A stretch of 64,000 nt of DNA from Xanthobacter tagetidis (GCF_003667445.1 NZ_RCTF01000008.1:1-64000); one strand, 5' to 3'; shown: positions 52,242 through 62,832, numbered from the stretch's first letter. The notes: generated by a model from the letters alone, not told the origin. Numbers and translations are program-made.

Positions 52242-53303
52242 ATGGCCGAGACTTCGTCCGCTAAGATTCCCGTCACCGTGCTCACCGGCTATCTGGGGGC
52301 GGGCAAGACGACGCTGCTCAACCGCATCCTCTCCGAGCCGCACGGGAAGAAATTCGCCGTCATCGTCAACGAGTTCGGCGAGATCGGCATCGACAACGAC
52401 CTCGTGGTGGGTGCCGACGAGGAAGTGTTCGAGATGAACAACGGCTGCATCTGCTGCACCGTGCGCGGCGACCTTATCCGCATCATAGACGGCCTGCTGC
52501 GCCGCAAGGGCCAGTTCGACGGCATCATCGTCGAGACCACGGGCCTCGCCGACCCCGCGCCGGTGGCGCAGACCTTCTTCGTGGACGAGGAGGTGCAGGC
52601 CAAGACCAAGCTCGACGCGGTGGTGACGGTGGCCGACGCCAAGTGGCTCTCCGACCGCCTCAAGGACGCGCCCGAGGCGAAGAACCAGGTGGCCTTCGCG
52701 GACGTGATCCTGCTCAACAAGACCGACCTCGTGAGCGCCGAGGAACTGGCCGAGGTGGAGGCCCGCATCCGCGGCATCAACCCCTATGCCAAGCTGCACC
52801 GCACCCAGAAGTCGGCCATCGACGTCTCCAAGGTGCTGAACCAGGGCGCGTTCGACCTTGACCGCATCCTGGAGATCGAGCCCGCCTTCCTCGAAGAGGA
52901 CGAGGGGCACCACCATCACCACGATCACGAACACGGCCCCGACTGCGGCTGCGGCCACGATCATGGCCACGACCATCACCATCACGGCCTGAAGGCGGTG
53001 CACGACGCGGAGATGCAGTCGTTCTCCTTCTCCACCGAGAAGCCGCTGGATCCCGACAAGTTCTTCCCCTGGGTGCAGGACCTCGTCGCCAAGGAAGGGC
53101 CGAGCATCCTGCGCTCCAAGGGAATCCTCGCCTTCAAGGACGACCCGGACCGCTTCGTGTTCCAGGGCGTGCACATGATCCTCGACGGCGACCACCAGCG
53201 CCCGTGGAAGGACGGCGAGAAGAAGGTCAGCCGCATCGTCTTCATCGGCCGCAAGCTGGACGCGAAGGCGCTTGAGGCGGGCTTCCTGTCCTGCGCGGCG
53301 TGA
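52242..53303 (+). CDS. CobW/ZNG1-family GTPase metallochaperone
   Basis: A 353-residue G3E GTPase. Walker A GYLGAGKTT (about 16-24), the metal site CICC in NGCICCTVRGD, base motif NKTD, and a His-rich stretch (about 225-247 with HHHHHDHEH and HDHGHDHHHHG), followed by the CobW C-terminal domain. ATG 52242 has AGGTGG 5 bp upstream. Position after znuA points to a zinc chaperone (ZigA/YeiR type) made under zinc shortage, rather than cobalamin synthesis. Confidence 0.9.
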   Translation: MAETSSAKIPVTVLTGYLGAGKTTLLNRILSEPHGKKFAVIVNEFGEIGIDNDLVVGADEEVFEMNNGCICCTVRGDLIRIIDGLLRRKGQFDGIIVETTGLADPAPVAQTFFVDEEVQAKTKLDAVVTVADAKWLSDRLKDAPEAKNQVAFADVILLNKTDLVSAEELAEVEARIRGINPYAKLHRTQKSAIDVSKVLNQGAFDLDRILEIEPAFLEEDEGHHHHHDHEHGPDCGCGHDHGHDHHHHGLKAVHDAEMQSFSFSTEKPLDPDKFFPWVQDLVAKEGPSILRSKGILAFKDDPDRFVFQGVHMILDGDHQRPWKDGEKKVSRIVFIGRKLDAKALEAGFLSCAA

Positions 53304-53456
53304 GCTGCGGCGTTCGAGGACAACCTGGCGCGGCGCACAGTCTTGGCGGCCTGAATACGGCGCTCGGAATGCCAATCGATCCAACCTGACCGCACGTCAG
53401 GATTGCAGACCCCCCGACTGCGAGCCGATACTTGGCACGCAGCTTGGGGAGGCATC

Positions 53457-54110
53457 ATGAAACGGGGAATATTCCAGCGATTCGTCCGTCTGGCATGCAC
53501 CGCATGCTTGACCGCAGTTCCGATGGTGGCAGGCTTGGTGTCGGGCCTCGTCGTCCTGACCCCGCCGGACGCCTCTGCACAGGCCGGCAAGCCGCGGGCG
53601 ACGGCGATCCTCGTGCCCGGCGCAGGCGGTGCGGTGCCATCGGATTTCCTCATCCGCAACCGGGCCGCTCTTGAACAGAAGGGAATCGCCACGATCGTGG
53701 CGCAGGACGGCGTTGCCGCTGCGGTGGCCCGGGCCGGTCACCCCGTGGTGGTGATTGGTATGAGCAAGGGCACGCCGACTGCCGCGGCTGGAAGCAGCCA
53801 AGCGGACGGCCTCGTCCTCGTCTCCGGCATGCTGATGCCTGGCCCGGCGCCCCTGTCGGTGAAGGCCGCGGTGGGCTCCCCGAGCGCGCTGCCGCGCACG
53901 CTCATCGTCCACAACCCCGACGATCCCTGCGCGCTGACGCCAGCGTCGGGCGTGGCGGCGTTCCAGGCGTGGAGCGGGCGGGCACAGGTAGCTTGGATCC
54001 GATCAGGACCGGGCCAGGGCAAGCCGTGCGGCCCCTTCTCCGGCCACGGCTTCGCCGGCAACGACGCAGCCGCGGTGGCAGCCATCGCGAACTTCATCCT
54101 GGCGCGATAG
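53457..54110 (+). CDS. Exported small alpha/beta hydrolase-like protein
   Basis: A 217-residue protein with a signal peptide (about 1-41, cleavage after ASA). The GxSxG elbow is GMSKG with Ser103; a candidate acid is in HNPDDPC and the His is in FSGHGFAG. Two Cys in the C-terminal half (DDPCALT; GKPCGP) could form a disulfide. GGGGA ribosome site 7 bp upstream. GC content is somewhat lower than its neighbours. Substrate unknown. Confidence 0.78.
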   Translation: MKRGIFQRFVRLACTACLTAVPMVAGLVSGLVVLTPPDASAQAGKPRATAILVPGAGGAVPSDFLIRNRAALEQKGIATIVAQDGVAAAVARAGHPVVVIGMSKGTPTAAAGSSQADGLVLVSGMLMPGPAPLSVKAAVGSPSALPRTLIVHNPDDPCALTPASGVAAFQAWSGRAQVAWIRSGPGQGKPCGPFSGHGFAGNDAAAVAAIANFILAR

Positions 54111-54153
54111 CACGGGAGGCTCGCGCGCCGCACGTGCCGGCCGAGGCGGCCGA

Positions 54154-56082
54154 CTACCCCGCCTTCGGCAGGCTCCGGCCCGCGCGCGCCGGGAGGCCGA
54201 GGCTCTCCACCTTCGCGACGATGGCGTCGACATCGAGGCCGGCTTCGGCCAGCTGGCGGGCCTGGCTGTCCTGGTCGATATAGATGTCGGGCAGCACCAT
54301 GGCGCGCACCTTCAGCGCGCCTGCGTCCAGCGCCCCGGCGTCGGTCAGGAGCTGGAGCACGTGGCTGCCGAAGCCGCCCACCGCGCCCTCCTCCACCGTC
54401 ACCAGCGCCGCGTGGCCGGCAGAAAGGCCGAGGATCAGGTCGCGGTCGAGGGGCTTCGCGAACCGCGCGTCGGCGACACTCACCTTGAGGCCCTTGGCCT
54501 CCAGCCGTTCGGCGGCCTCCAGGCACGGGCCGAGCCGCGTCCCGAGCGAGAGCAGCGCCACGTCGCCGGCACCGATACCGTGCACCAGGCGCCCCTTGCC
54601 GATGGGCAGGATCTCGCCCCGGTCGGGCCGCTCGATGCCCACGCCCTCGCCGCGCGGGAAGCGCACCGCGGACGGGCCGTCGTCGAACGCCGCCATGGTG
54701 GCCATCATGTGGGTCAGCTCGGCCTCGTCCGCCGGCGCCATCACCGTCATGCCCGGCAGGCAGGCGAGGAAGGCGACGTCGAAGGCGCCCGCGTGGGTCG
54801 CCCCGTCCGCGCCCACGAGGCCCGCGCGGTCGATCACGAAGCGCACCGGCAGGCCTTGCAGCGCCACGTCGTGGACCACCTGGTCGTAGCCCCGCTGGAG
54901 GAAGGTGGAATAGAGCGCGCAGAACGGCTTGAAGCCTTCCGCCGCGAGCCCGGCCGCGAACGTCACCGCATGCTGCTCGGCGATGCCCACGTCGAAGGTG
55001 CGGTCGGGATGGACCTGCCCGAACAGATCGAGCCCGGTGCCGGAGGGCATGGCGGCGGTGATGGCGACGACCTTCGGGTCGCGCCGCGCCTCGGAGATCA
55101 GGCTCTCGGCGAACACGCGGGTATAAGACGGCGCGTTGGACTTCGCCTTCACCTGCGCGCCGGTCACCACGTCGAACTTGACCACGCCGTGATACTTGTC
55201 CGCGCTCGCCTCGGCGGGCGCGTAGCCCTTGCCCTTCTGGGTCACCACATGCACCAGGATCGGCCCGGTCTTGGCGTCGCGCACGTTCTTCAGCACGGGC
55301 AGCAGGTGGTCGAGATTGTGCCCGTCGATGGGGCCGACATAATAGAAGCCCAGCTCCTCGAACAGCGTGCCGCCGGTCCAGAAGCCGCGCGCGAACTCCT
55401 CCGCCCGCTGCGCCCCGCGCTCCACGAACTTGGGCAGGTGCCCGGCGATCTGCTTGCCGATTTCACGAAGGGAACGGTAGGTCTGGCCGGAAATCAGCCG
55501 CGCGAGATAGGCCGACATGGCGCCCGTGGGCGGGGCGATGGACATGTCGTTGTCGTTGAGGATGACGATCAGGCGCGAATCCATGGCGCCGGCATTGTTC
55601 ATGGCTTCATAGGCCATGCCCGCCGACATGGCGCCGTCGCCGATCACCGCGACCACGTTGCGCTCGATGCCGGCAAGGTCGCGCGCCACCGCCATGCCGA
55701 GCCCGGCGGAGATGGAAGTCGAGGAATGGGCGGCGCCGAACGGGTCGTATTCGCTCTCCGAGCGCTTGGTGAAGCCGGAAAGCCCGCCCCCCTGGCGCAG
55801 GGTGCGGATGCGGTCGCGCCGGCCGGTGAGAATCTTGTGGGGGTAGCACTGGTGGCCCACGTCCCAGATCAGCCGGTCATGCGGAGTGTTGAAGGTGTGG
55901 TGCAGCGCCACCGTCAGCTCCACCACGCCAAGCCCGGCGCCCAGGTGTCCGCCGGTCACGGAAACCGCGTCGATGGTCTCGGCACGCAGCTCGGCGGCCA
56001 GTTGGGCCAGCTTGTCCTGCGGCAGGCGCCGCACGTCCGCGGCATCCTTGATGGTATCGAGCAACGGTGTCTTCAAGCTCAC
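54154..56082 (-). CDS. dxs: 1-deoxy-D-xylulose-5-phosphate synthase
   Basis: A 642-residue thiamine-diphosphate enzyme, first step of the MEP isoprenoid pathway. [47 protein letters not shown]-type N-terminus, ThDP site [18 protein letters not shown], catalytic Glu in [17 protein letters not shown], and the C-terminal transketolase domain ([17 protein letters not shown]) are intact. Start is GTG 56082 with GGAG upstream. In many rhizobia xseB lies next to dxs; here they are 3.2 kb apart. Confidence 0.96.
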   Translation of the reverse strand: MSLKTPLLDTIKDAADVRRLPQDKLAQLAAELRAETIDAVSVTGGHLGAGLGVVELTVALHHTFNTPHDRLIWDVGHQCYPHKILTGRRDRIRTLRQGGGLSGFTKRSESEYDPFGAAHSSTSISAGLGMAVARDLAGIERNVVAVIGDGAMSAGMAYEAMNNAGAMDSRLIVILNDNDMSIAPPTGAMSAYLARLISGQTYRSLREIGKQIAGHLPKFVERGAQRAEEFARGFWTGGTLFEELGFYYVGPIDGHNLDHLLPVLKNVRDAKTGPILVHVVTQKGKGYAPAEASADKYHGVVKFDVVTGAQVKAKSNAPSYTRVFAESLISEARRDPKVVAITAAMPSGTGLDLFGQVHPDRTFDVGIAEQHAVTFAAGLAAEGFKPFCALYSTFLQRGYDQVVHDVALQGLPVRFVIDRAGLVGADGATHAGAFDVAFLACLPGMTVMAPADEAELTHMMATMAAFDDGPSAVRFPRGEGVGIERPDRGEILPIGKGRLVHGIGAGDVALLSLGTRLGPCLEAAERLEAKGLKVSVADARFAKPLDRDLILGLSAGHAALVTVEEGAVGGFGSHVLQLLTDAGALDAGALKVRAMVLPDIYIDQDSQARQLAEAGLDVDAIVAKVESLGLPARAGRSLPKAG

Positions 56083-56298
56083 GGAACGCTCCGGGCCGGT
56101 CCCAGCCGGCGGTCAACGAGGCTTACACAGGTCGTCATATGGCGCAACGCGCCGTTGTAAACCATCCCGGCCGGGGTCTGCGCAAGGATTTCCGGCCGCA
56201 GCCGGCTCCGCGGGACCCCGGGATCGACACGCTCTGCGCGGCGGATTGCCGGTACGCCTGCCGCTGAGCCCGCCGAATGGCGCGCGGCGCGAAGCCGG

Positions 56299-57207
56299 CT
56301 ATCCCGGCTTCGGCGTCACCGGCGGATCGAACAGCCCGAGCAGCTTGCCGGAGCGGATGGCGAGCCGGTGCGCATCGAGCAGGGCGAGCGCCAGCACGCA
56401 CCCGCCTGCGAGCTTCAGCGCCTGCATCGCCCGGCTGTCCCGGCGGCGGTATTTCGCCCTGAGATAGGCTTCCGACTGCTGCTTGAAGCGGTTGATGGCG
56501 AAGGTCTGCCGGAAGCTCGGCGCCGAGGAGCGGCCGCCCGCATGCACCGCCCGCGCGCCGGGGACGACGATGATGGGCACCCCGGCCGCAATGGCGCGCA
56601 GGGATAGGTCGTCGTCCTCGTGGTAGAGGAAGATCGCCTCGTCGAACCCGCCCATGGCCAGGAAGGCGTCGCGCGCCATCATGAAGGCGGCCCCGTGGAC
56701 GAAGCGGGTGCAATAGTCGCCCGCCACCTCCTCCGGCCGCAGCCGCGCGCCGCGCCGCACCGGCTCGAAGATGGTGCCCTCCTTGCGCATCAGCCGGCCG
56801 TCCTCGCCGACGATGGCCGGCATCAGCACTGCGGGCGCGCCATAGCGGGCGGCGGCGGCGCGCAGGGCGTCCACCGCGCCGGCTTCGAGCGCCGCATCGG
56901 GATTGAGGAACAGCACGTAGCGGGTGCGCGCCTCCCGCGCGCCGGCATTGCAGCCGGCGCCGAAGCCCACATTGCGCGCCATCGGCACGAGGCGCGCCGG
57001 CCGTGCGAGGCCCGCATGCCAGGCGGTGCCCTCGGGGCTGGCATTGTCCACCACCACCACGTCGCAGTCCGGCGGCACCGAGGCCACCGCCCGGCCGATC
57101 ACCGCGCCGCTGTTATAGGTGACGAAAACCACCGTCACCCCGTCGGCCGCCGCGTCCGTAGCGGGCGGGATCGCGGGATCGGGTGTGGTCGCACTCACCT
57201 CGGGCAT
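56299..57207 (-). CDS. Family 2 glycosyltransferase (rhamnosyltransferase-like)
   Basis: A 302-residue GT-A-fold enzyme: VTVVFVTYNSGAVIGRAVAS, CDVVVVDNASPEGT, NVGFGAGCNAGAREARTRYVLFLNPDAAL, HGAAFMMARDAFLAMGGFDEAIFLYHEDDDLSLR. ATG 57207 with GAGGCG upstream replaces a longer low-quality extension. A C-terminal hydrophobic segment (ALKLAGGCVLALALLDAHRL) may touch the membrane. Acceptor unknown; probably a surface polysaccharide. Confidence 0.88.
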   Translation of the reverse strand: MPEVSATTPDPAIPPATDAAADGVTVVFVTYNSGAVIGRAVASVPPDCDVVVVDNASPEGTAWHAGLARPARLVPMARNVGFGAGCNAGAREARTRYVLFLNPDAALEAGAVDALRAAAARYGAPAVLMPAIVGEDGRLMRKEGTIFEPVRRGARLRPEEVAGDYCTRFVHGAAFMMARDAFLAMGGFDEAIFLYHEDDDLSLRAIAAGVPIIVVPGARAVHAGGRSSAPSFRQTFAINRFKQQSEAYLRAKYRRRDSRAMQALKLAGGCVLALALLDAHRLAIRSGKLLGLFDPPVTPKPG

Positions 57208-57310
57208 GCCTTTCGCCTCTCGGATGCGCCCTCTCCTGCCCTCGCGCCGGAGCGAATGCAAGGCCGCGCCCCGGTAGCCACCCGGCGCGAACTTCGCTAG
57301 AAGGCCGCCC

Positions 57311-58594
57311 ATGTGGGATGGCGCGAGATGGCGGACCGAGCGCCGGCACCTGTTCCTGGTGCCGGGCTACGACCCGATGCCGGTGGATGGCCACCGCCGC
57401 ATCTTCGAACGCGAGCTGAACCGCTTCCGCGAGACCTGGAGCCTTGAGGAGGCCACCTGCCTGGAGGACGCGCCGCGCGCCACCCCGACCGGCGCCGCCT
57501 GGTCGATCGCGGCGCGCGGCGGCAACTGGCGCACCGGCGCCACCTTCGAGCTTCTCGCCTGGAACGACCTGGTGCAGGCCGACATGGCGCGCAGCCCGCT
57601 CTCCCACATGGGCGGAACGCTCCGGGCGCTGGCCGACATGGTCACGAGCGGGACACTGGGGCGCTATTTCCGCAGCAGCCCGCGCTACGGCTTCTTCTTC
57701 CTCTTCACCTATGCGCTCACGCTCCTGTTCTGGGCCATCGGCGCCGGCCTCGGCCTACTGGCCTATGACGCCGCGGCGCCGGCGATCGGAACCCTCGGCG
57801 CGGCGCTCTTCGGGATCGCCCTCGCGGCCGGCGCCGGCGCGGTCCTCATGCGCTGGCCGGGGCGCAAGTTCCGCCTCAAGCAGTCGCTGGACCTCGCCGA
57901 ATTCTCGGTGGACTTCGTGCGCGGGCGCCATCCGGCCATCGACGCGCGGGTGGAGGCGTTCGGCGCGCGCATCGCCGCGGTGGCGGCGGCCGGCGAGGCG
58001 GACGAGATCGTTCTCGTCGGCCACAGCCTCGGGGCCATGCTGGCCGTGAGCGCGCTCGCTTACGCCTTGAAGCTGAACCCGGCGCTCGGCCGGAGCGTGC
58101 CGGTGCGGCTGCTGACGGTGGGCTCCACCACCGCCAAGTTCGCGCTCCACCCGGCCGGCGGACGGCTGCGCGAGGCCGCCCGCATCGTCGCCGAAGCCGA
58201 GGCCATCGGCTGGCTGGAGATCCAGGCGCGCGACGACGTGGTGAGCTTCTACCGCATCAATCCAGTGACGCTGGAGGAGGCCCGCTTCGCCCCCCTGCGC
58301 ACGGTGACGGGCGACTTCTCCGAGCGCCCCTTGATCCGCGCCCATCCGATCCGCGACATGCTGAGCGAGGCGACCTTCGCCCGCTTCCGGCTCGACATGA
58401 TGCGCCTGCACTGCCAGTACCTGCTCGCCAACGACAAGCGCGCCGGCTACGACTTCTTCGCCGTGCTGGCGAGCCCGCTGCGCTTCGACCTCCTGGCGGC
58501 GAGCGCCAACGGCCTGCGAACCTATCTCGACGCACGCGGCCTCTTGATGCGGCCCTATTCCCCGGCCGATCCGGGGCCGTGGCGTGCGCTTTGA
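57311..58594 (+). CDS. Membrane-associated alpha/beta hydrolase-like protein, unknown function
   Basis: A 427-residue protein. It begins with RRHLFLVPGYDPMP, has two central membrane segments (about 135-180, FFFLFTYALTLLFWAIGAGLGLLAY and LGAALFGIALAAGAGAVLM) and then a GHSLG nucleophile elbow (EIVLVGHSLGAMLAVSALAYAL). Later regions (ARDDVVSFYRINPVT; HCQYLLANDKRAGYDFF) lack a clear Asp/His assignment. I do not recognise a named family; a lipase/esterase at the inner membrane is possible. It is divergent from the glycosyltransferase with a 103 bp gap. Confidence 0.8.
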   Translation: MWDGARWRTERRHLFLVPGYDPMPVDGHRRIFERELNRFRETWSLEEATCLEDAPRATPTGAAWSIAARGGNWRTGATFELLAWNDLVQADMARSPLSHMGGTLRALADMVTSGTLGRYFRSSPRYGFFFLFTYALTLLFWAIGAGLGLLAYDAAAPAIGTLGAALFGIALAAGAGAVLMRWPGRKFRLKQSLDLAEFSVDFVRGRHPAIDARVEAFGARIAAVAAAGEADEIVLVGHSLGAMLAVSALAYALKLNPALGRSVPVRLLTVGSTTAKFALHPAGGRLREAARIVAEAEAIGWLEIQARDDVVSFYRINPVTLEEARFAPLRTVTGDFSERPLIRAHPIRDMLSEATFARFRLDMMRLHCQYLLANDKRAGYDFFAVLASPLRFDLLAASANGLRTYLDARGLLMRPYSPADPGPWRAL

Positions 58595-58606
58595 CCTGAG
58601 GAAACG

Positions 58607-59197
58607 ATGAGCCTGCTCGCCTTCTCCAAGATCGCCTGGGCCCTGGGGGTCGCCGCCTGGTTCGTCATGCGCCTGCCGTTCGAGCGCAAGGCGCGGCGCA
58701 TGAAGGTGGCGGACGCGCGCCACCGCACCGCGCGCGAGATGGCGCTCCTGTCGATCTCCACCCTCGGCCTCGGCATCATCCCCGCGATCTATGCCGCGAC
58801 GGGCTTCCCGCGCGCCTTCTCCTATGCGCCCTCGGCGGTGCAGGTGGCAGCGGGCGTCGCGGTGTTCCTGGCCGCGCTCTGGCTGTTCCGGCGCACCCAT
58901 AGCCAGCTCGGGCGCTACTGGTCGGTGACGCTGGAGATCAAGGACAGCCACGAGCTCATCACCTCGGGCGTCTACGAGAGGGTGCGCCACCCCATGTATT
59001 CCGCCTTCTTCCTGTGGGCGCTGGCGCAGGCGCTGCTGCTGCCGAACCTGGTGGCCGGGCTTTCCGGGCTGGTGGGCTTCGGCATCCTGTTCTTCTTCCG
59101 CGTGGGCCGCGAGGAGCAGATGATGCGCGAGGCCTTCGGCGCGAAATACGACGCCTACATGGCGCGCACCAAGCGGATCATCCCGGGCATCTACTGA
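58607..59197 (+). CDS. Isoprenylcysteine carboxyl methyltransferase-family membrane protein
   Basis: A 196-residue protein with about five membrane segments. The SAM-binding C-terminal signature is LITSGVYERVRHPMYSAFF and REEQMMREAFGAKYDAYMARTKRIIP, as in ICMT/PEMT-like bacterial methyltransferases. It starts 12 bp after the alpha/beta hydrolase gene, so the two form a likely two-gene unit for lipid modification. Substrate unknown. Confidence 0.87.
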   Translation: MSLLAFSKIAWALGVAAWFVMRLPFERKARRMKVADARHRTAREMALLSISTLGLGIIPAIYAATGFPRAFSYAPSAVQVAAGVAVFLAALWLFRRTHSQLGRYWSVTLEIKDSHELITSGVYERVRHPMYSAFFLWALAQALLLPNLVAGLSGLVGFGILFFFRVGREEQMMREAFGAKYDAYMARTKRIIPGIY

Positions 59198-59316
59198 GGG
59201 GCATGGCGAGCGCTGGACGGCGAACGAAGCGCGAAGCGGACGCCGCCGCCGATTCGGTCACGCTCGGTTCGCCCTGCGTCCCGCAAACGGCGCGCCGGTG
59301 TCCCGTTCCGGGACGC

Positions 59317-59586
59317 CTACCCCTCCGGATCGAGCGGGGCGGTGCCCGCCGGGCGGCCGTCGGCGTCGCGGGTGATGGTGGCGACGCGGGCCTCGGCCTG
59401 GGCGAGCAGCGTCTCGCACCGCTTCTTCAGCGCTTCCCCGCGCTCATAGATGGCGATGGACTGCTCCAGCGGCACATTGCCCTTCTCCAGCGCGGACACG
59501 ATGGATTCCAGCTCCGCCAGAGCGTCCTCGAAGCTGAGCTTCGCCACGTCCGCCACGCCTTGTGCGCCCTTGGTTGTCTCGGCCAT
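59317..59586 (-). CDS. xseB: Exodeoxyribonuclease VII small subunit
   Basis: An 89-residue protein with the family core [45 protein letters not shown]-like between residues 17 and 60. It pairs with XseA, not in this window, to degrade single-stranded DNA. ATG 59586 is chosen; the longer frame adds a basic extension. It is convergent with the methyltransferase gene across 119 bp with no clear feature. Confidence 0.93.
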   Translation of the reverse strand: MAETTKGAQGVADVAKLSFEDALAELESIVSALEKGNVPLEQSIAIYERGEALKKRCETLLAQAEARVATITRDADGRPAGTAPLDPEG

Positions 59587-59717
59587 GTCAGCCTCGATCC
59601 TTCGCCTCGATCCGCCTCGCGGGTGATTCCCAGCCGACACCATAGCCGAGGTGGCCGGCCGCCTTAAGGCCGGCGGGGTGGCTAGCGGGCCGCGGCTTTG
59701 CTAGAAGCCGCGCGACC

Positions 59718-60881
59718 ATGGAAGACACGCTCATGCCCAAAGAGGCGCCAACGACTGCCGTGCGCGAGCCCCGCGCGCTGGAGGAAGCCCTGCTCGCCCG
59801 CTTCGAGGCGGCGGGCTTTGCCCATCTCGACCCGCCTTTGCTCCAGCCGGCGGACGTGTTCCTCGATTTGTCCGGCGAGAGCATCCGCCGCCGCATGTAC
59901 CTGACGGTGGACGCGGAAGGGCGCGAGCTGTGCCTGCGGCCCGACCTCACCATTCCCGTCGCCCGCGCCGTGCTGGAGGCGAAGCGCCCCATGCCGGCGG
60001 CGGTGAGCTATCTCGGGGCGGTGTTCCGCTTCCGCGGCGAAGGCTCGGGCGAGTTCCGGCAGGCCGGCGTGGAATCCTTCGGCCGCGCGGACATCGCCGC
60101 GGCCGACGCCGACATCCTCGCGCTCGGCCTTGACGCCTGCACGCTCTATGGCCTGCCGGAGCCGCAGATCCGGCTCGGCGACGTGGGGCTGTTCGCGGCG
60201 CTCTTGGAAGCGCTGCCGCTGGCGCCCGCTATGCGGCGCCGCCTGCTCAAGGATTTCGGCCAGAGCCGGCTCGATGCCGACCTCTCGCGCGTCGACGCCC
60301 CGGCGCCCGAGGCGGCGAACACCCATTCCGGCGTGCTGGCGGCGCTGACCGGGGCCGACCCTGAGGCGGCGCGCGCGCTCATCACCGATCTTCTGTCCAT
60401 CGCCGGCATCTCGACGGTGGGCGGGCGCTCGGTATCGGAGATCGCCGCACGGTTCCTGGAGCAGGCGGCGCTGGAGAGCGGTGCCGGCCTGTCCAGCGAG
60501 GCGGGCGCGGTGCTGAAACGCTACCTCGCCATCGCCGGCGATCCCGATGCCGCGTCCGCCGACATGCGCGCGCTGGCACGCGACGCAGGGCTCGACCTGT
60601 CCCGTGCGCTCGACCTTTTCGACGCCCGCGCCGGCTTCCTCACCGCGCACGGCGTGAGCCTGCCGGCGGTGCGCTTCTCCACCGCTTTCGGCCGGCCGCT
60701 CGATTATTACAGCGGCATGGTGTTCGAGCTGCACGACCCCGCCGGGCGCGGCGCCGGTCCGCTGGTGGCAGGCGGGCGCTACGATCGCCTTCTGTCGCGC
60801 CTCGGCGCGGCGGACTGCGTGCCGGCGGTGGGGCTGGCGGCCTGGGTGGAACGCCTTGCGGCGGTGGAGGACGCGCGATGA
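59718..60881 (+). CDS. hisZ: ATP phosphoribosyltransferase regulatory subunit
   Basis: A 387-residue histidyl-tRNA-synthetase-like paralogue. [42 protein letters not shown] (motif 2-like) and [12 protein letters not shown] with [14 protein letters not shown] are visible, while a tRNA anticodon-binding domain is missing. It forms a complex with the short HisG and is needed for its activity and histidine feedback. Overlaps hisG by 4 bp. Confidence 0.94.
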   Translation: MEDTLMPKEAPTTAVREPRALEEALLARFEAAGFAHLDPPLLQPADVFLDLSGESIRRRMYLTVDAEGRELCLRPDLTIPVARAVLEAKRPMPAAVSYLGAVFRFRGEGSGEFRQAGVESFGRADIAAADADILALGLDACTLYGLPEPQIRLGDVGLFAALLEALPLAPAMRRRLLKDFGQSRLDADLSRVDAPAPEAANTHSGVLAALTGADPEAARALITDLLSIAGISTVGGRSVSEIAARFLEQAALESGAGLSSEAGAVLKRYLAIAGDPDAASADMRALARDAGLDLSRALDLFDARAGFLTAHGVSLPAVRFSTAFGRPLDYYSGMVFELHDPAGRGAGPLVAGGRYDRLLSRLGAADCVPAVGLAAWVERLAAVEDAR

Positions 60882-61855
60882 GCGGCAAGCTGATCCTCGC
60901 CGTGCCCTCCAAGGGCCGGCTTCAGGACAATGTCCACGCCTTCTTCGCCCGCGCCGGCATGCCGCTGATGCAGGCGCGCGGCGCGCGCGACTATCGCGGC
61001 GCGCTGGGCGGCGTGGACGACGTGGAGGTCGCCTACCTCTCCGCGTCCGAGATCGCCGCCGCGCTCGCCTCCGGCGCCGCCCATCTGGGCGTCACCGGGG
61101 AGGACCTGGTGCGCGAAAACATCCTCGACGCCGACGCGCGCGTCACCCTGCTGGAAGGCCTCGGCTTCGGCCATGCCAATGTGGTGGTGGCGGTGCCCCA
61201 GGCCTGGATCGACGTGCGCACCATGGACGACCTCGACGACGTGGCCGGCCATTTCCACGGCCGCACCGGCCGGCGCATCCGGGTGGCGACGAAGTACGTC
61301 AACCTGACCCGCGGCTTCTTCGCGCGCCACGGCATCGTCGACTACCGCATCGTCGAGAGCGCTGGGGCGACCGAGGGCACGCCTGCCGCGGGCACCGCGG
61401 AGCTGATCGTCGACATCACCACCACCGGCGCGACGCTGGCGGCCAACGCGCTGAAGGTGGTGGACGACGGCGTGATCCTGAAGTCCGAGGCCAACCTCGT
61501 CGCCTCGCTCTCCGCGTCCTGGACGGCGCCGGCGCGCAATGCCGCGCGGGTGATGTTCGACCGCATGGCGGCGGAGAAGCGCGCCCGCACCATGCGCGAG
61601 GTGCGCACCCGCTTCGCGAGTTGCGACGCCTCGCTGGTGGACGAGGCGGTGGCGCGCTTCCACTGCGTGGCGCCGTTCGGCGGGCCGACCTCCTCCGGCA
61701 TGCTGACCCTGCACTGCCCGCCGGGCACGCTGCACGGCCTCGCCACCTATCTGCGCGAGAAGGGCGCGAGCATGGTGACGGTGGGTGCCATCGACTACGT
61801 GTTCTCCACGGAAAACCCGCTGTTTGCGGCGCTGGAGGCGCGGCTCGGCGCCTGA
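60878..61855 (+). CDS. hisG: ATP phosphoribosyltransferase catalytic subunit
   Basis: A 325-residue enzyme, first step of histidine biosynthesis. [65 protein letters not shown] and the PRPP loop [19 protein letters not shown] are typical of the HisZ-dependent alphaproteobacterial form, longer than the usual 210-residue short HisG. It is followed by a 170 bp gap without a clear feature. Confidence 0.95.
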   Translation: MSGKLILAVPSKGRLQDNVHAFFARAGMPLMQARGARDYRGALGGVDDVEVAYLSASEIAAALASGAAHLGVTGEDLVRENILDADARVTLLEGLGFGHANVVVAVPQAWIDVRTMDDLDDVAGHFHGRTGRRIRVATKYVNLTRGFFARHGIVDYRIVESAGATEGTPAAGTAELIVDITTTGATLAANALKVVDDGVILKSEANLVASLSASWTAPARNAARVMFDRMAAEKRARTMREVRTRFASCDASLVDEAVARFHCVAPFGGPTSSGMLTLHCPPGTLHGLATYLREKGASMVTVGAIDYVFSTENPLFAALEARLGA

Positions 61856-62025
61856 GGCGGGCGGCGCGCGCCCGCAGCGCGCGCCCCTCACAAGGCGGAG
61901 AGCGCGGCATTGCGCGCCTTGCCGGCGCGCGCACAGGGGGCGCAAAAGGGGGCGCGCCGGCAAAGCGGGCCGAAAGGTCCGGGGCCGGCGCCCGCCCTGA
62001 GCACGGGGCGCACCCGAAGGACCCC

Positions 62026-62757
62026 ATGGCCGACGTCACCCTCCCCGCCGCCTTCCTTGCCGGTTTCGTGAGCTTCGTCTCGCCGTGCGTGCTGCCGCTG
62101 GTGCCGCCCTATCTCGCCTATCTCGGCGGCTCGACCCTGGACGACCTCGCCGGCAGCGAGCCGGTGAAGGAAGTGGGCCGGCGCGCCATGCTCGGCGCGG
62201 TGCTGTTCGTTCTCGGCTTCACCGTCGTGTTCGTGGCGCTCGGCGCCGGCGCCTCGGCCGTGGGCGACCTGCTGCGCGCCCATCTCGACACGCTCTCCAT
62301 CATCGCCGGCATCGCCATCATCATCATGGGGCTGAACTTCCTCGGCGTGTTCCGCATCCATCTCCTGCACCGCACGGCGCGGCCGGACGTGCGGGCGCCG
62401 AACGGGATCTGGGGCGCCTTCGTGATGGGCCTCGCCTTCGCCTTCGGCTGGACGCCGTGCCTCGGCCCGGTGCTGGGCGCGATCCTGGCCGTGGCCGGCT
62501 CCGAGGCGACGGTATCGAAGGGGGCGATGCTGCTCGCGGTCTATTCGCTCGGGCTCGGCGTGCCGTTCCTCGTGGCGGCCATGGCGGTGCGCCCGTTCCT
62601 CGCGGGGCTCAAGCACATGCGCCGCTTCCTGCCCGCCATCGAGAAGGGCATGGGCGCGCTGCTGGTGCTCACCGGCATCGCCTTCATGTCGGGCTGGATC
62701 GCCCATGTGAGCTACTGGCTGATCGAGACCTTCCCCGCCCTCTCCACCATCGGCTGA
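62026..62757 (+). CDS. ccdA: Cytochrome c biogenesis protein CcdA (thiol-disulfide transporter)
   Basis: A 243-residue protein with six membrane segments and the two redox cysteines C21 (FVSPCVLPLVPPYLAYLGG) and C145 (GWTPCLGPVLGAILAVAG). It moves reducing equivalents from cytoplasmic thioredoxin to periplasmic partners such as CcmG. No thioredoxin-like or ccm gene is adjacent. Confidence 0.94.
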   Translation: MADVTLPAAFLAGFVSFVSPCVLPLVPPYLAYLGGSTLDDLAGSEPVKEVGRRAMLGAVLFVLGFTVVFVALGAGASAVGDLLRAHLDTLSIIAGIAIIIMGLNFLGVFRIHLLHRTARPDVRAPNGIWGAFVMGLAFAFGWTPCLGPVLGAILAVAGSEATVSKGAMLLAVYSLGLGVPFLVAAMAVRPFLAGLKHMRRFLPAIEKGMGALLVLTGIAFMSGWIAHVSYWLIETFPALSTIG

Positions 62758-62832
62758 CGCGCGGTCGAGCCTCGCCCCCGCCAACGGCGAACCCGGGCGA
62801 CGCTCCGCCGCCCGGCACCGGTTGCTGCCGTC

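Noticed and set aside
52242-53303. CobW as a cobalamin-synthesis protein
   Set aside because: No cob genes nearby; it follows znuA and is His-rich, favouring a zinc role.
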